Source: Pseudomonas sp. P818
Lineage (GTDB): Bacteria > Pseudomonadota > Gammaproteobacteria > Pseudomonadales > Pseudomonadaceae
Length of the DNA stretch: 64,000 nucleotides
Assembly: GCF_000418555.1 (NCBI RefSeq)
Contig: NZ_ATKM01000024.1
Coordinates: forward strand, 267,888 to 331,887
Reading direction: 5' to 3'
Numbering within the stretch: position 1 is the first letter of the stretch; each line of letters opens with the position of its first letter. Positions 16,295 through 26,726 of this stretch are shown here, piece after piece. The position numbers and the translations under genes were made by a program. The notes under the pieces are model-generated. The model was not told the origin of the DNA. It saw nothing but the letters and a program-made list of their open reading frames with translations, and ran no database searches.

Positions 16295-18040
16295 ATGCAG
16301 TCACTCATTCCATGTCCCGCTTCGTCGCGCACAAGGGTTTTCACGCTCCTCCGTCGCGCCTTCCCTTCGCTGCTATTAACCGCTCTGGCAATGGCCCAGA
16401 CCGCGCAAGCCGCAACCCCCGAAGAAGAGTTGCTGCGCCAGCGTGAGCGCGAACGCGTACTGCGCGATCAACTGGAGACACGCCCGGACATTCGCCTCGA
16501 AGCCTTGCCTCAAGAAGAGGCGGTGCGCCTGCCACGCGAGGAAACACCTTGCTTTCGCATCGACCAGATCGAGCTGATCGGCGAAGCTGCAGAGCAGTTC
16601 CAGTGGGCCTTGCAGGCAGCCAACCCCGAAGATGATCCGGCCCTGGGCCGCTGCCTGGGCTCGCAAGGCATCAACCTGACGATGAAGCGCATCCAGAACG
16701 CGATCATCGCCAAGGGCTACGTCACCACACGCGTACTGGCCGGCGCCCAGGATCTGAACAGCGGCGTGCTGACCCTGACCCTGCTACCCGGTCGCATCAG
16801 CGATATCCGCTTCGACGATGAGACCAGCAAACGCGCCAATACCTTCAACGCAATGCCGGCCAGCCCTGGCGACCTGCTCAACCTGCGCGATATCGAACAG
16901 GCGCTGGAGAACTTCAAGCGCGTGCCGACTGTAGAGGCCGATATTCGTATCGTCCCGGCCAGCGCCAGTGGGGCCAGGCCGGGCGAGAGCGATGTGGTGA
17001 TCGCCTGGCGCCAGCGCTTCCCGGCACGCCTGAGCTTGTCGCTGGATAATGGTGGCAGCAAGAGCACCGGCAAGTATCAGGGCGCCGTGGCCCTGTCGCT
17101 GGACAACCCGCTGACCCTCAACGATTTGTTCTACGCCAGCTTCAACCATGACCTGGGCGGCGGCGAGGATGGCGACCGTGGTTCCAAGGGCCACACGCTT
17201 CACTACTCGGTGCCCTACGGCTACTGGCAGCTCGCGTTCACCAGCAGCGAATACGACTACCACCAGACCATCGCCGGGATTAATCAAGACTTCCTGTACC
17301 GTGGCGAGAGCCGCAACAACGAGCTGCGCCTGTCGCGCCTGGTGTACCGCGACGCGGTGCGCAAGACCACGCTATGGGGCAGCCTGTGGACGCGTAGCTC
17401 GGAGAACTTCATCGACGACACCGAAATCCAGCAACAACGTCGGCGCATGGCAGGCTGGCAGGCTGGCGTTGGCCACCGCGAATTCATCGGCCCGGCCACC
17501 TTCGACCTGAGCCTGAGCTACCGCCGCGGCACCGGCGCGCACCGGGCCCTGGAGGCTCCCGAGGAAAGTTTCGGTGACGGCACCTCGCGCTCGCAGATCA
17601 TCCTCGCCGACAGCCAATGGCAGGTGCCCTTCAACGTCTATGACCAGCGCCTGCGCTACCTCGGCGCCTGGCGTGCGCAATGGAACCGCACCAACCTGGT
17701 CCCGCAGGACCGCTTCAGCATCGGCGGGCGCTACACCGTGCGCGGCTTCGATGGCGAAAACATTCTCTCCGCAGACCGTGGCTGGACCCTGAGCAATGAA
17801 CTGGGCCTGGCCCTCGGTGACAGCGGCCAGGAGCTATACGCGGGCATCGACTACGGCGAGGTCGGCGGCAACTCCGCCGACTACCTGATCGGCCGCCACC
17901 TGGCCGGTGCCGTGGTCGGCCTGCGTGGAGCCTATCGGAACCTGTCCTACGACTGGTCCTGGGGCACGCCGCTGAAGAAGCCCGAAGGCTTCAAGACTGC
18001 CGACTACACCAGTGCTTTCACCGTCGTCCTGTCGTTCTGA
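16295..18040 (+). CDS. cdiB: CdiB/ShlB-type two-partner secretion outer-membrane transporter
   Basis: A 581-residue TpsB protein of the Omp85 superfamily, which exports its TpsA partner across the outer membrane. It has a signal peptide (cleavage near AQAA-TP), an Arg/Glu-rich first helix, a POTRA pair (about residues 85-230, containing the family-like GQGINL-type segment GSQGINLTMKRIQNAIIAKGY), then a 16-strand barrel. The conserved loop-6 motif reads VRGFDGE near residue 490. It ends with aromatic Phe as outer-membrane barrels do. The ATG at 16295 is preferred to an upstream frame because AAGGATG lies about nine bases before it. It is the first gene of the island, 10 bp before the acyltransferase gene. 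Confidence 0.92.
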   Translation: MQSLIPCPASSRTRVFTLLRRAFPSLLLTALAMAQTAQAATPEEELLRQRERERVLRDQLETRPDIRLEALPQEEAVRLPREETPCFRIDQIELIGEAAEQFQWALQAANPEDDPALGRCLGSQGINLTMKRIQNAIIAKGYVTTRVLAGAQDLNSGVLTLTLLPGRISDIRFDDETSKRANTFNAMPASPGDLLNLRDIEQALENFKRVPTVEADIRIVPASASGARPGESDVVIAWRQRFPARLSLSLDNGGSKSTGKYQGAVALSLDNPLTLNDLFYASFNHDLGGGEDGDRGSKGHTLHYSVPYGYWQLAFTSSEYDYHQTIAGINQDFLYRGESRNNELRLSRLVYRDAVRKTTLWGSLWTRSSENFIDDTEIQQQRRRMAGWQAGVGHREFIGPATFDLSLSYRRGTGAHRALEAPEESFGDGTSRSQIILADSQWQVPFNVYDQRLRYLGAWRAQWNRTNLVPQDRFSIGGRYTVRGFDGENILSADRGWTLSNELGLALGDSGQELYAGIDYGEVGGNSADYLIGRHLAGAVVGLRGAYRNLSYDWSWGTPLKKPEGFKTADYTSAFTVVLSF

Positions 18041-18050
18041 GGATCGCCCC

Positions 18051-18569
18051 ATGCGCTTCGATACCTTCGACATCACCGCCCCGGCCGTCTTCGACGAGCC
18101 ATGGAATGAGGCCAACGTACTGGGTGCCACCACCTGGCTGTGGATGCATTCCGAGGCCCACCGCGACGCGCCCCTGCACAGTCTGTCGCGCCTGCTCCTG
18201 CCGGCGCTCAAGCACCGCCAGTTCGTGCTCGGCAGCGAGAACGGCAAGCCGGTGTTCTACCTGGCCTGGCTGAGCCTAGACGAAGCCGGCGAACGGCGTT
18301 ATCTGAGCCACTCGCCGCTGGAAATGGACGAGGCCGACTGGTGCAGCGGCGAGCGCATGTGGATCAACGACTGGGTCGCGCCCTTCGGCCATACCGCCGT
18401 GCTCAGCCGCCTGCTGCAAAGCCGCATATTCCCCAACCGCTGCGCTCGCGCGCTTTACCACCGTGGCGAAACACGCGGCCTGAAGGTCAAGACCTTCCAT
18501 GGCATCGGCGTGATCCCGGAGCAGGCCAAAGCCTGGTTCGCGGCCCATCCACTCGCCAGCGAGACCTGA
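18051..18569 (+). CDS. cdiC: toxin-activating lysine acyltransferase (HlyC/CdiC-like)
   Basis: A 172-residue protein of the RTX-toxin acyltransferase family, which moves fatty acids from acyl carrier protein to lysines of a protoxin. The catalytic Ser-x-x-His of HlyC is visible as S34-E-A-H37, and the WxxDWxAPFG block appears as WINDWVAPFGH with Asp107. It is encoded between cdiB and cdiA, 10 bp after cdiB, so its likely substrate is the CdiA protein rather than an RTX toxin; no RTX gene is present. Similar acyltransferases are known in some CDI loci. Which CdiA lysines are modified, and whether this helps membrane crossing, is not evident from sequence. Confidence 0.88.
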   Translation: MRFDTFDITAPAVFDEPWNEANVLGATTWLWMHSEAHRDAPLHSLSRLLLPALKHRQFVLGSENGKPVFYLAWLSLDEAGERRYLSHSPLEMDEADWCSGERMWINDWVAPFGHTAVLSRLLQSRIFPNRCARALYHRGETRGLKVKTFHGIGVIPEQAKAWFAAHPLASET

Positions 18570-18617
18570 TTCTCTTCAAACGTTACATGCGGTCCGGTAC
18601 CGCAAATGGAATTGCAC

Positions 18618-21600
18618 ATGAACAAGCACCTGCATCGAGTCATCTTCAATAAGGCACGCGGCATGCTCATGGTGGTGGCGGAGAACGTCACCAGCCAAGG
18701 CAAGGCGCCCGGCACGCGCGATGCCAGTGGGGCTATCCACGGCTGTGTAGCCACTCTGCAGCCCCTGCGCTTCGCCTTGATGGGCGCACTGGGGCTGGTT
18801 AGCCTGGCGGTCACTCCGGCCTGGGCTGGCGGCATCGTTGCCGATCCCAATGCGCCCGGTGGCCAACGCCCGCACGTCATTGAAAGTGCCAACGGCACGC
18901 CACAAGTGAACATCGCCACGCCCAGCGCTGCCGGGGTTTCACGCAATACCTACAGTCAGTTCGACGTGGATGGCCGCGGGGCGATACTCAATAACTCGCC
19001 GACCATCAGCCAGACCCAGATCGGGGGCTGGATCGAGGGCAACCCGAACCTCAGATCGGGCGCGCGAGTGATCCTCAACGAGGTCAATTCCAGCGACCCC
19101 AGCCAACTGCGTGGCTACGTGGAAGTGGCCGGGCGCCGTGCCGAGGTGATCATCGCCAACCCGGCCGGGATCACCTGCGACGGCTGCGGCTTCATCAATG
19201 CCGACCGCTCCACCCTGACTACTGGCCGCGTGCAGATGGAAGACGGCCGCATCACCGGTTACAAGGTCGAAGGCGGCACCCTGAGCATCACCGGCAAGGG
19301 CCTGGACAGCCGCGACAGCGACTACACCGACCTGATTGCCCGCAGCGTCGAGGTCAACGCCGGCATCTGGGCCAAGGATCTCAAGGTCACCGCCGGGCGC
19401 AACCAGGTCAACGCCGACAACACCCAGGTCAGCGCTCTCGCCGATGACGGCAGCGCCAAGCCTGAAGTAGCCATCGACGTCGCCCAGCTCGGCGGCATGT
19501 ATGCCGGCAAGATCAAGCTGGTGGGCACCGAGGCCGGGGTCGGCGTACGCAACGCCGGGCAGATCGGCGCCATGGCCGGCGAGGTGGTGATCAGCGCCGA
19601 TGGCAAACTGCAAAACCTCGGCACCGTCAGCAGCGCCGGCGACACTCAGTTGGCCAGCACCCAGACCATCGATAACAGCGGCAGCCTCTATGCCAAAGGC
19701 GACATGCGCCTGAGCAGCCAGGGCAGCATCAAAAACAACGGCGTGGTCGCAGCCCAGGGCAATACTCACCTGCAGGCTGACCGTGTGCAGAGCGGTCGTG
19801 ATTCGCTGCTGGCGGCCGGTATCGATGCCCAGGGCAACGCCAAAGGTGCCGCCGAACTGAAGATCGAGGCTCGCCAGGTGGCAGCCAACGGCCAGAACCA
19901 CGCCAGTGGCAAGCTCGACGTGCAGGGCGACAGTCTCGACCTGAGCCACAGCCGCACCCAGGCCGGCGACCTTGACCTGAGCGCCAGCAACGGCGATATC
20001 GACCTGAGCGCCAGCCAGATCGACAGCACCGGTAACCTGCAAGCCAGCGCCAGTGGCACCCTGCGCAGCGATGCCGCCAAGGTCAGCGCCGAGCATCTGG
20101 CGCTGAGCGCCAAGCACCTGTCCAACGTCGACGGCGAGCTGCTGCAAACCGGCAGCACGGCCAGCACGCTCAAGGCCACCGACAGCCTCGACAACAGCAA
20201 CGGACGCATCGCCAGCAACGCCGAATCGCTCAGCCTCGAGGCGCAGACCCTGAACAACCAGGGCGGCACGGTCGGACATGCCGGCGACGGCCGCCTGGCA
20301 TTGAACGCCCAGCGCATCGAAGGCAGCGGCGGCAGCCTGCTGAGCAATGGCCAACTGCATCTGACCGCGCAGCAGGCGGTACTAGCTGGCGGCTACAGCC
20401 AGGGGCGCCAGGTATTGATCGACAGCCGCGAGCTGGACAACAGCGACGGTAGCCTCCTCACGACTGAGGGCGGCACGCTGGAAGTGCGCGATGCCCAGCG
20501 ACTGAACAACAAAGGCGGCACCATCGCCAGCAACGGCGAGGTCAGGCTGACCGCTCAAGAGCTGCTCAACGAGGGCGGCGAACTGCTCGCCGGACGTCTG
20601 CTCTCACTCAACACGGCCTACCTGCGTGGCACCGGCAAAGCCCTGAGCCTGGGTGACCTGCTGCTGCGCCAGCAAGGCAACATGAACCTCGCCGGGTTGC
20701 TGCAAGCCAACGGCAAGCTGGACGTCGAAGTCGACGGCGCCCTGAACAATGCCGCCCAACTACAGGCCGGACAATCGCTGCTGCTACGCAGCACCACGCT
20801 GGACAACGCCAGTGGCGCCGAGTTGAGCGCCAATCAGGTCGACCTGCGTGTCGATGGCCAACTGCTCAACCGTGGCCTGGTCGATGGCCAGCAGGTGCGC
20901 ATCCAGGCCGATGAGCTGCACAACCTCGGCACCGGCCAGCTCTATGGTGATCGCCTGGCCGTCACCAGCCGCCTGCTGTCCAACCGTGACGAGGCCGGTC
21001 GCGCCGCCACTCTGGCCGCCCGCGAACGCCTGGACATCGGCGCCGAGACCCTGGAGAACCGCGAGCAGGCATTGATCTTCAGTGCCGGCGACCTGGCCAT
21101 CGGCGGCGCGCTGGATGCGAATGATCGCGCCAGCGACCGGGCCGACTTGCTGAGCAATGCCAGCGCCAGCATCGAGGCGCTCGGCAACATCGACCTGACG
21201 GTGCGCGAACTGCGCAACACCAACGAGCACTTCAGCACTAGCCAAGTGGAGGTTAGCCGCGAGCGACAGCAGGAATATCAGATCAGCGGTTCCCCCAACC
21301 GCTATCGCCCCGACCAAATATCCATACACCATGATGAAGTCGATCACCTGACCACACCCGATGGTCGCCGCGACAACTTCAACCGCTACGACTACGACCG
21401 CGTTGTCACTGAAACCCGCGTACTTACCTCGGCGCCCGGGCAAATCCTGGCGGGCGGCAACCTGTCGTTCAATGGCGATAGCCTGCTCAATGACAAGAGC
21501 CGCATCATCGCCGGCGGTTTGCTGCAGGTCGGCGCGGCCCAGGTGAACAACACCGAGGTGGACGGCCAACGCATCACCCGCGATGTCGGCATCGTGACCA

Positions 21601-24600
21601 ACTTCTACCGCATCCAGCGCAAGGGCCGTGATCGCCAGGGCACCAACGTGGCCACCTACCGCCCTGCCCCGTTGATCCAGGATATCGACATCAGCCCGAC
21701 CGAGTTCCGTGGCCAGACGGCAGTCAGCGGCAGCAACACGCAACTCGGCGTACGCCAGAGCAATCAGGTCGACCCAGGCATCGAGGTACAGCTCAACAAT
21801 GGTCAGGGCGTGGCTGGCCTGGTACGCAGCGGTGGCCTCAACCTCAACCTGCCGAGCAACAACCTGTTCCAGACCAACCCGGAAGGCACCCGCGGCTACC
21901 TGATCGAAACCGATCCGCGCTTCGCCAGCTACCGCCAATGGCTGTCGTCTGACTACATGCTGCAACGCCTGAGCGTGGACCCCGCCCTGACCCAACTGCG
22001 CCTGGGCGATGGTTTCTACGAGCAGAAGCTGATCCGCGAGCAGATCGCCCAACTCACCGGGCGACGCTTCCTCGACGGCTATGCCGACGACGAGGCGCAA
22101 TACCGCGCCCTGCTCGACAACGGCGTTACCCTGGCCAGCGAGTGGAACCTGATACCCGGCGTGGCGCTGACCGCCGAGCAGATGGCGCAACTGACCAGCG
22201 ACCTGGTGTGGCTGGTGGAACGTTCGGTGACCCTGGCCAACGGCGAAACACGCAAGGTGCTGGTGCCCCAGGTCTACATGCGGGTACGCGATGGCGACCT
22301 CAACGGCAACGGTGCGCTGATCGCCGGCCAGCAACTCAAGCTCGACCTCTCCGGTGACCTGCTCAACAGCGGCAGCATCGGCGGGCGCAGCATCGTGGCG
22401 GTGAACGCACGGAACATCGACAACCTCGGTGGGCGACTTCAAGCCGACAAGCTCGTGGTTGAGGCACGCGAGAACCTGAACAACATCGGTGGCTCGATGA
22501 GTGCGGTGGATTTGCTCTCGGCCAACGCAGGCAACGATATCCGCGTCGCCTCGACCACCCAGGACAGCGCCAATGCCCAGGGCAGCCGCACGGCGCTATC
22601 CCGCGTCGCCAGCCTCTTCGTGAGTGGCAGCGACGGCACACTACAGGTCGGTGCTGGTAATGACCTGCAACTGGATGCCGCGCATGTCGCCAATGCCGGC
22701 CAGGGCGCCACGCTGCTCACGGCCGGGCGCGACCTCAACCTGGGCACGCTATCGGAGGCGCATCAGCAGTCCATCGTCTGGAACAGCAGCAACTGGCGTA
22801 ACGAAGCCAGCCGCACCGAAGTGGGCTCCGTGATCCAGACCACCGGCGAGCTGCAGCTCAATGCGGGCCAGGACATCAATGCCCGTGGCGCCAGCGTCAA
22901 CACTGAGAACGGCATGCTGCTGGCGAACGCCGGACGCGACATCAACCTCACCGAGGCCGAGAACTACCAGTTCGCCGATGAGGCGCACAAGTTCAAAGGC
23001 AAGAGCGGGATGTTCTCCAGCACCACCACCACCTTGCGCGATACCGTCGAACAAACCCTCGCCGAAGGCTCGACCTTCAGCGGCGAGCAGGCCTATCTCC
23101 AGGCAGGGCGCGACATCACCCTGCGCGGCAGCAATGTCGCCTCGACCGAGCAGACCATCCTGCTGGCCGATAACGACATCCATCTCGACGCCGCGAGTGA
23201 CCGCATCACCGAGCGCCACGACAAGACCAAGAAGAAAAGCGGCCTGTTCAGCGGTGGCGGCCTCTCGCTGACCATCGGTACGCAGCAACAGAGCGTGGAA
23301 GACGACTCAACGCGGCGTACAGCAGTCGGCAGCGTGGTCGGCTCGACCGAAGGCGACGTGCTGATCCTGGCCGATGGTGACTATCGCCAGGTTGGCAGCC
23401 ACGTCATCGCTCCCAAGGGTAACGTCGACATCGCCGCACAACGCATCGATATAGTCGAAGCGCGCAACCTCAGTGAGCGCGAGCGCGAAACCAGGTTCAA
23501 GCAGAGCGGGCTCTCGGTCAGCATCACCAACCCGGTGGTCAGCGCCATACAAACCGCCGACCAGATGAAGCAGGCGTCGAGCAAGACCGACAACAGCCGC
23601 ATGCAGGCACTGGCTCTGGCCACCACCGCACTGGCCGCCAACAACGCCGCCACCGCAGTTGCCCAAGATCCTACGAAGGCGGGCGGCATCAACATCAGTA
23701 TTTCGCTGGGCACGCAAAAAAGCGCCAACACCGTGGTGCAGCGCAGCGACACCTCCGCCGCGTCCACCATCGCCGCAGGCAACGATGTATCGCTGCAAGC
23801 CAGCGGCGCCGGCACCGATAGCCACATCACCGTGCGCGGTAGCCAGATCAAGGCCGGTAACAATGCATCGCTGGCAGCGGGCGGCGACATCAACCTGCTG
23901 GCCGCGACCGATAGCGCCATGCAGCAAAGCGATAGCAGCGGCAGCAGTGCCAGCGTCGGCATCGGCTTTGCGCTTGGCGGCAGCCAGAACGGCTTCTCGA
24001 TCAATCTCGGTGTCTCAGGCAATCGTGGCGAGAGTGACGGCCAAGACATCACCCACAGCAATACACGGGTGGATGCCGGCAAGACCCTGCTGCTGCAATC
24101 GGGCCGCGACACCAACCTCAAAGGCGCTGTAGCGACCGGCAAGCAGGTCGTGGCCAACGTAGGCCGCGATCTCAACATCGAGAGCCTGCAGGACACCAGC
24201 ACCTACAAGGTCGACGAGAAGAGCATGGGCGTTGGCCTGAGCCTGTGCATCCCGCCCTTCTGCGCCGGCGCCAGCTCCATCTCCGCCAACTTCGGCAAAA
24301 CCGATATCAACTCCGAATACGCCAGCGTTATCGAGCAGTCCGGCATCCGTGCCGGCGACGGCGGCTTCCAGATCGACGTAGGTGGCAATACCGACTTGGT
24401 CGGTGCAGTCATCACCAGCAGCGACAAAGCCAGCGCCGACGGCCGCAACACACTGAGCACCGCGACACTGACCACCCGCGACATCAAGAACGAGGCCAAA
24501 TACAGCGGCAGCAGCCTCAGCATTGGCGGTGGCTACGGTGCGAATGTTGGCAAGGATCAACAAGGCAACGCCCAGGCCGGCCCCGAGAAAACTCCAGGCA

Positions 24601-26726
24601 GCACATTGCCCAACGAGGGCGGCTTCAGCGCCACCATGCCCGTGGCGCTGGGTGCCAAGGATGATGCGAGCAGCGTCACCCGAAGCGGCATCAGCGCGGC
24701 AGATATCGAGATCCGCGACGATGCCGGCCAGCAAGCGCTTACCGGCTCGACCGCCGAACAGACCGTCGCCTCGCTCAATCGCGACGTATCGACCGATCGC
24801 GACACCTCCAATGCGCTCAAGCCCATCTTCAACGAAGAGGAACTGCGTGCAGGCTTTGAAATTGCCGGTGCATTCACACGAGAGGTTGGGACGTTTCTTG
24901 ATAACAAGGCCAAGGAGGCCGATGCGAAGAAACGGCAGGCCGAGGAAGCCGAGGCCAGAGCGCTGGATCCCAACAACGGTCTGAGCGACGAGCAGCGTCT
25001 GACACTGCTCGACCAATCCCGCAGCCTGCAGCAGGAGGTGCGGCGCATCGGTGACGACTGGGGCGCTGGTGGCACCTACCGACAGATCGCCACCGCCTTG
25101 GTAGCCGCCGCCAGCGGTAACATCAGTGCTGGCGGCGGCGAATTCGTCCAAGGCATGGTGGTGAACTACGTGCAACAGCAGGGTGCAGGATACATCGGCA
25201 AACTCGTCGCCGAAGGCAGCCTGCTCGAAGGCAGCCCCACACATGCCGCACTGCATGCCATCGTCGCCTGCGCCGGTGCGGCGGCCAGCAACCAAAGCTG
25301 TAGCGGAGGCGCAGCCGGTGCAGCGGCTTCCAGCCTGTTGACCGGGCTGTTCAACGAAACCAGCCCAGACGAAGGACAAGCCGAACGTGAAGCGAAGCGC
25401 AACCTGATCGTCAGCTTGGTCAGCGGCCTGGCAGCGGCGAGCGGGGCCGACACCACCAGCGCCACAACGGCGGCTGGTACTGCGGTGGACAACAATTGGC
25501 TGGCCAGTCAGCAGATCGTGCAGATGAACAAGGAGTTGGAAGCCGCCGACGGCACTCTGGAAACCCTCAAGGTTCTGGCCAAATGGGGCTATGTCAGCCG
25601 GCGCCAGGATGTACTGACCTCGGTGGGTATCGGCAAGGGTCTAGCCGAGTCAGGTTGGAACGATATCGAAGGTTTGGCTCAGTTTCTCTCCGATCCCATC
25701 GCAGGACTTAGTGGCCTGAAGCAACTCATCTCCAGCCCAGACGCCCGCCAGGAGCTTGGCGACAGCGTCTTCCGCGAACTTGACGCCAAGATTGATCGAA
25801 TGACTATTGCCCTGGAACACGGGGGGGATCAGAACGCTGAACAATTGGGCAAGGATCTTGGCGCACTGATCTGGCAGGTAGGCAGCGTAGTCACTGGCGT
25901 CGGCGGAATTGCCAAAGGAGGGGTCAAACTGGCAACTGCTGGCGTCAAGCTGGGTAAAGACACGCTGGAGAAGATGGCGACAGATGGGGCCAAGCTGGCG
26001 AAAGCAGAGGCGGTCGCTGGAGATACAGGCAAAGCAGTCCCATCCAAACCAACTACCGAGCCATCGGCAAATACAGGCGCAGACGTAGCAGATACTGGCA
26101 AGCCTGCTCATAGCCCCGAAGGCAAGCCTGAACCCCAAAAAGCAGATCCAGCACCTACAGTTGTGCAAATGGACGAGTTCGTGGTCGAACCGTTCAACCC
26201 CTACAACAGCAAGAAATTCCAGGCCATGTCGCCTGCGCAGCAAAAGGCGTATCTCAAGGAGTACAACAAGCAGTTGCAAGCGCAGCAGGATGCACTGAAC
26301 AATTTATCGCTCGATGAATATAAAGCTGCCCGTGACGCCTATAACGACGTGGGGCGTAACCCTGCTTCGGTAGGAGCGCAACAAAAATTTGGTCAAGACT
26401 TTGAGATAGCGGTGCGGGAGAGCATCGCGGAGTCATTGATGGCCAAAGGTAAAGACTTTTCCAGCGCAACCACTGAAGCGGCAGAACGGGCCAAGCAAAT
26501 TCGTTCAGAGCTCGCTGCCTTGCATGATCCAGACATGGTGGCGGGGGGGTGGGGCAGCCCAGAACCTGTCAGAATGGGCAACTCCGTGATCAACTCCTCG
26601 ATCGGCGCTAGCTGGCCAAGTCGCTTGAAAGCATTGGACGAGGCGGTCGATAACGCTATTGCCAGCGGAGGTGGTGCGGCGAAAATGAATGTGAAATTGG
26701 AATTACTTCGAGGCACGTCAAGATGA
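18618..26726 (+). CDS. cdiA: CdiA-like contact-dependent inhibition toxin, filamentous haemagglutinin family
   Basis: A giant exoprotein of 2,702 residues. It starts with an extended signal peptide (MNKHLHRVIFNKARG, then a hydrophobic core ending PAWA near residue 71), then the TPS haemagglutinin domain (PQVNIATPSAAGVSRNTYSQF), long FHA beta-helix repeats, and a central ShlA-type segment with YLIETDPRF and GDGFYEQKLIREQI. A VENN-like motif appears as VDNNW near residue 2290. The variable tip from about residue 2518 resembles polymorphic toxin type 15 (Ntox15), with an HxxD motif at His2636-Asp2639 (LHDPDMVAGG), the motif of Tde1-type DNases. Start at 18618 is chosen for the signal pattern; a codon at 18606 is possible. 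The stop overlaps cdiI. Target and receptor are unknown. Confidence 0.88.
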   Translation: MNKHLHRVIFNKARGMLMVVAENVTSQGKAPGTRDASGAIHGCVATLQPLRFALMGALGLVSLAVTPAWAGGIVADPNAPGGQRPHVIESANGTPQVNIATPSAAGVSRNTYSQFDVDGRGAILNNSPTISQTQIGGWIEGNPNLRSGARVILNEVNSSDPSQLRGYVEVAGRRAEVIIANPAGITCDGCGFINADRSTLTTGRVQMEDGRITGYKVEGGTLSITGKGLDSRDSDYTDLIARSVEVNAGIWAKDLKVTAGRNQVNADNTQVSALADDGSAKPEVAIDVAQLGGMYAGKIKLVGTEAGVGVRNAGQIGAMAGEVVISADGKLQNLGTVSSAGDTQLASTQTIDNSGSLYAKGDMRLSSQGSIKNNGVVAAQGNTHLQADRVQSGRDSLLAAGIDAQGNAKGAAELKIEARQVAANGQNHASGKLDVQGDSLDLSHSRTQAGDLDLSASNGDIDLSASQIDSTGNLQASASGTLRSDAAKVSAEHLALSAKHLSNVDGELLQTGSTASTLKATDSLDNSNGRIASNAESLSLEAQTLNNQGGTVGHAGDGRLALNAQRIEGSGGSLLSNGQLHLTAQQAVLAGGYSQGRQVLIDSRELDNSDGSLLTTEGGTLEVRDAQRLNNKGGTIASNGEVRLTAQELLNEGGELLAGRLLSLNTAYLRGTGKALSLGDLLLRQQGNMNLAGLLQANGKLDVEVDGALNNAAQLQAGQSLLLRSTTLDNASGAELSANQVDLRVDGQLLNRGLVDGQQVRIQADELHNLGTGQLYGDRLAVTSRLLSNRDEAGRAATLAARERLDIGAETLENREQALIFSAGDLAIGGALDANDRASDRADLLSNASASIEALGNIDLTVRELRNTNEHFSTSQVEVSRERQQEYQISGSPNRYRPDQISIHHDEVDHLTTPDGRRDNFNRYDYDRVVTETRVLTSAPGQILAGGNLSFNGDSLLNDKSRIIAGGLLQVGAAQVNNTEVDGQRITRDVGIVTNFYRIQRKGRDRQGTNVATYRPAPLIQDIDISPTEFRGQTAVSGSNTQLGVRQSNQVDPGIEVQLNNGQGVAGLVRSGGLNLNLPSNNLFQTNPEGTRGYLIETDPRFASYRQWLSSDYMLQRLSVDPALTQLRLGDGFYEQKLIREQIAQLTGRRFLDGYADDEAQYRALLDNGVTLASEWNLIPGVALTAEQMAQLTSDLVWLVERSVTLANGETRKVLVPQVYMRVRDGDLNGNGALIAGQQLKLDLSGDLLNSGSIGGRSIVAVNARNIDNLGGRLQADKLVVEARENLNNIGGSMSAVDLLSANAGNDIRVASTTQDSANAQGSRTALSRVASLFVSGSDGTLQVGAGNDLQLDAAHVANAGQGATLLTAGRDLNLGTLSEAHQQSIVWNSSNWRNEASRTEVGSVIQTTGELQLNAGQDINARGASVNTENGMLLANAGRDINLTEAENYQFADEAHKFKGKSGMFSSTTTTLRDTVEQTLAEGSTFSGEQAYLQAGRDITLRGSNVASTEQTILLADNDIHLDAASDRITERHDKTKKKSGLFSGGGLSLTIGTQQQSVEDDSTRRTAVGSVVGSTEGDVLILADGDYRQVGSHVIAPKGNVDIAAQRIDIVEARNLSERERETRFKQSGLSVSITNPVVSAIQTADQMKQASSKTDNSRMQALALATTALAANNAATAVAQDPTKAGGINISISLGTQKSANTVVQRSDTSAASTIAAGNDVSLQASGAGTDSHITVRGSQIKAGNNASLAAGGDINLLAATDSAMQQSDSSGSSASVGIGFALGGSQNGFSINLGVSGNRGESDGQDITHSNTRVDAGKTLLLQSGRDTNLKGAVATGKQVVANVGRDLNIESLQDTSTYKVDEKSMGVGLSLCIPPFCAGASSISANFGKTDINSEYASVIEQSGIRAGDGGFQIDVGGNTDLVGAVITSSDKASADGRNTLSTATLTTRDIKNEAKYSGSSLSIGGGYGANVGKDQQGNAQAGPEKTPGSTLPNEGGFSATMPVALGAKDDASSVTRSGISAADIEIRDDAGQQALTGSTAEQTVASLNRDVSTDRDTSNALKPIFNEEELRAGFEIAGAFTREVGTFLDNKAKEADAKKRQAEEAEARALDPNNGLSDEQRLTLLDQSRSLQQEVRRIGDDWGAGGTYRQIATALVAAASGNISAGGGEFVQGMVVNYVQQQGAGYIGKLVAEGSLLEGSPTHAALHAIVACAGAAASNQSCSGGAAGAAASSLLTGLFNETSPDEGQAEREAKRNLIVSLVSGLAAASGADTTSATTAAGTAVDNNWLASQQIVQMNKELEAADGTLETLKVLAKWGYVSRRQDVLTSVGIGKGLAESGWNDIEGLAQFLSDPIAGLSGLKQLISSPDARQELGDSVFRELDAKIDRMTIALEHGGDQNAEQLGKDLGALIWQVGSVVTGVGGIAKGGVKLATAGVKLGKDTLEKMATDGAKLAKAEAVAGDTGKAVPSKPTTEPSANTGADVADTGKPAHSPEGKPEPQKADPAPTVVQMDEFVVEPFNPYNSKKFQAMSPAQQKAYLKEYNKQLQAQQDALNNLSLDEYKAARDAYNDVGRNPASVGAQQKFGQDFEIAVRESIAESLMAKGKDFSSATTEAAERAKQIRSELAALHDPDMVAGGWGSPEPVRMGNSVINSSIGASWPSRLKALDEAVDNAIASGGGAAKMNVKLELLRGTSR

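Noticed and set aside
18939..25379. Several minus-strand frames of 200-550 residues opposite cdiA
   Set aside because: Repetitive Ala/Val/Gly products caused by the FHA repeats read backwards; no start signals.
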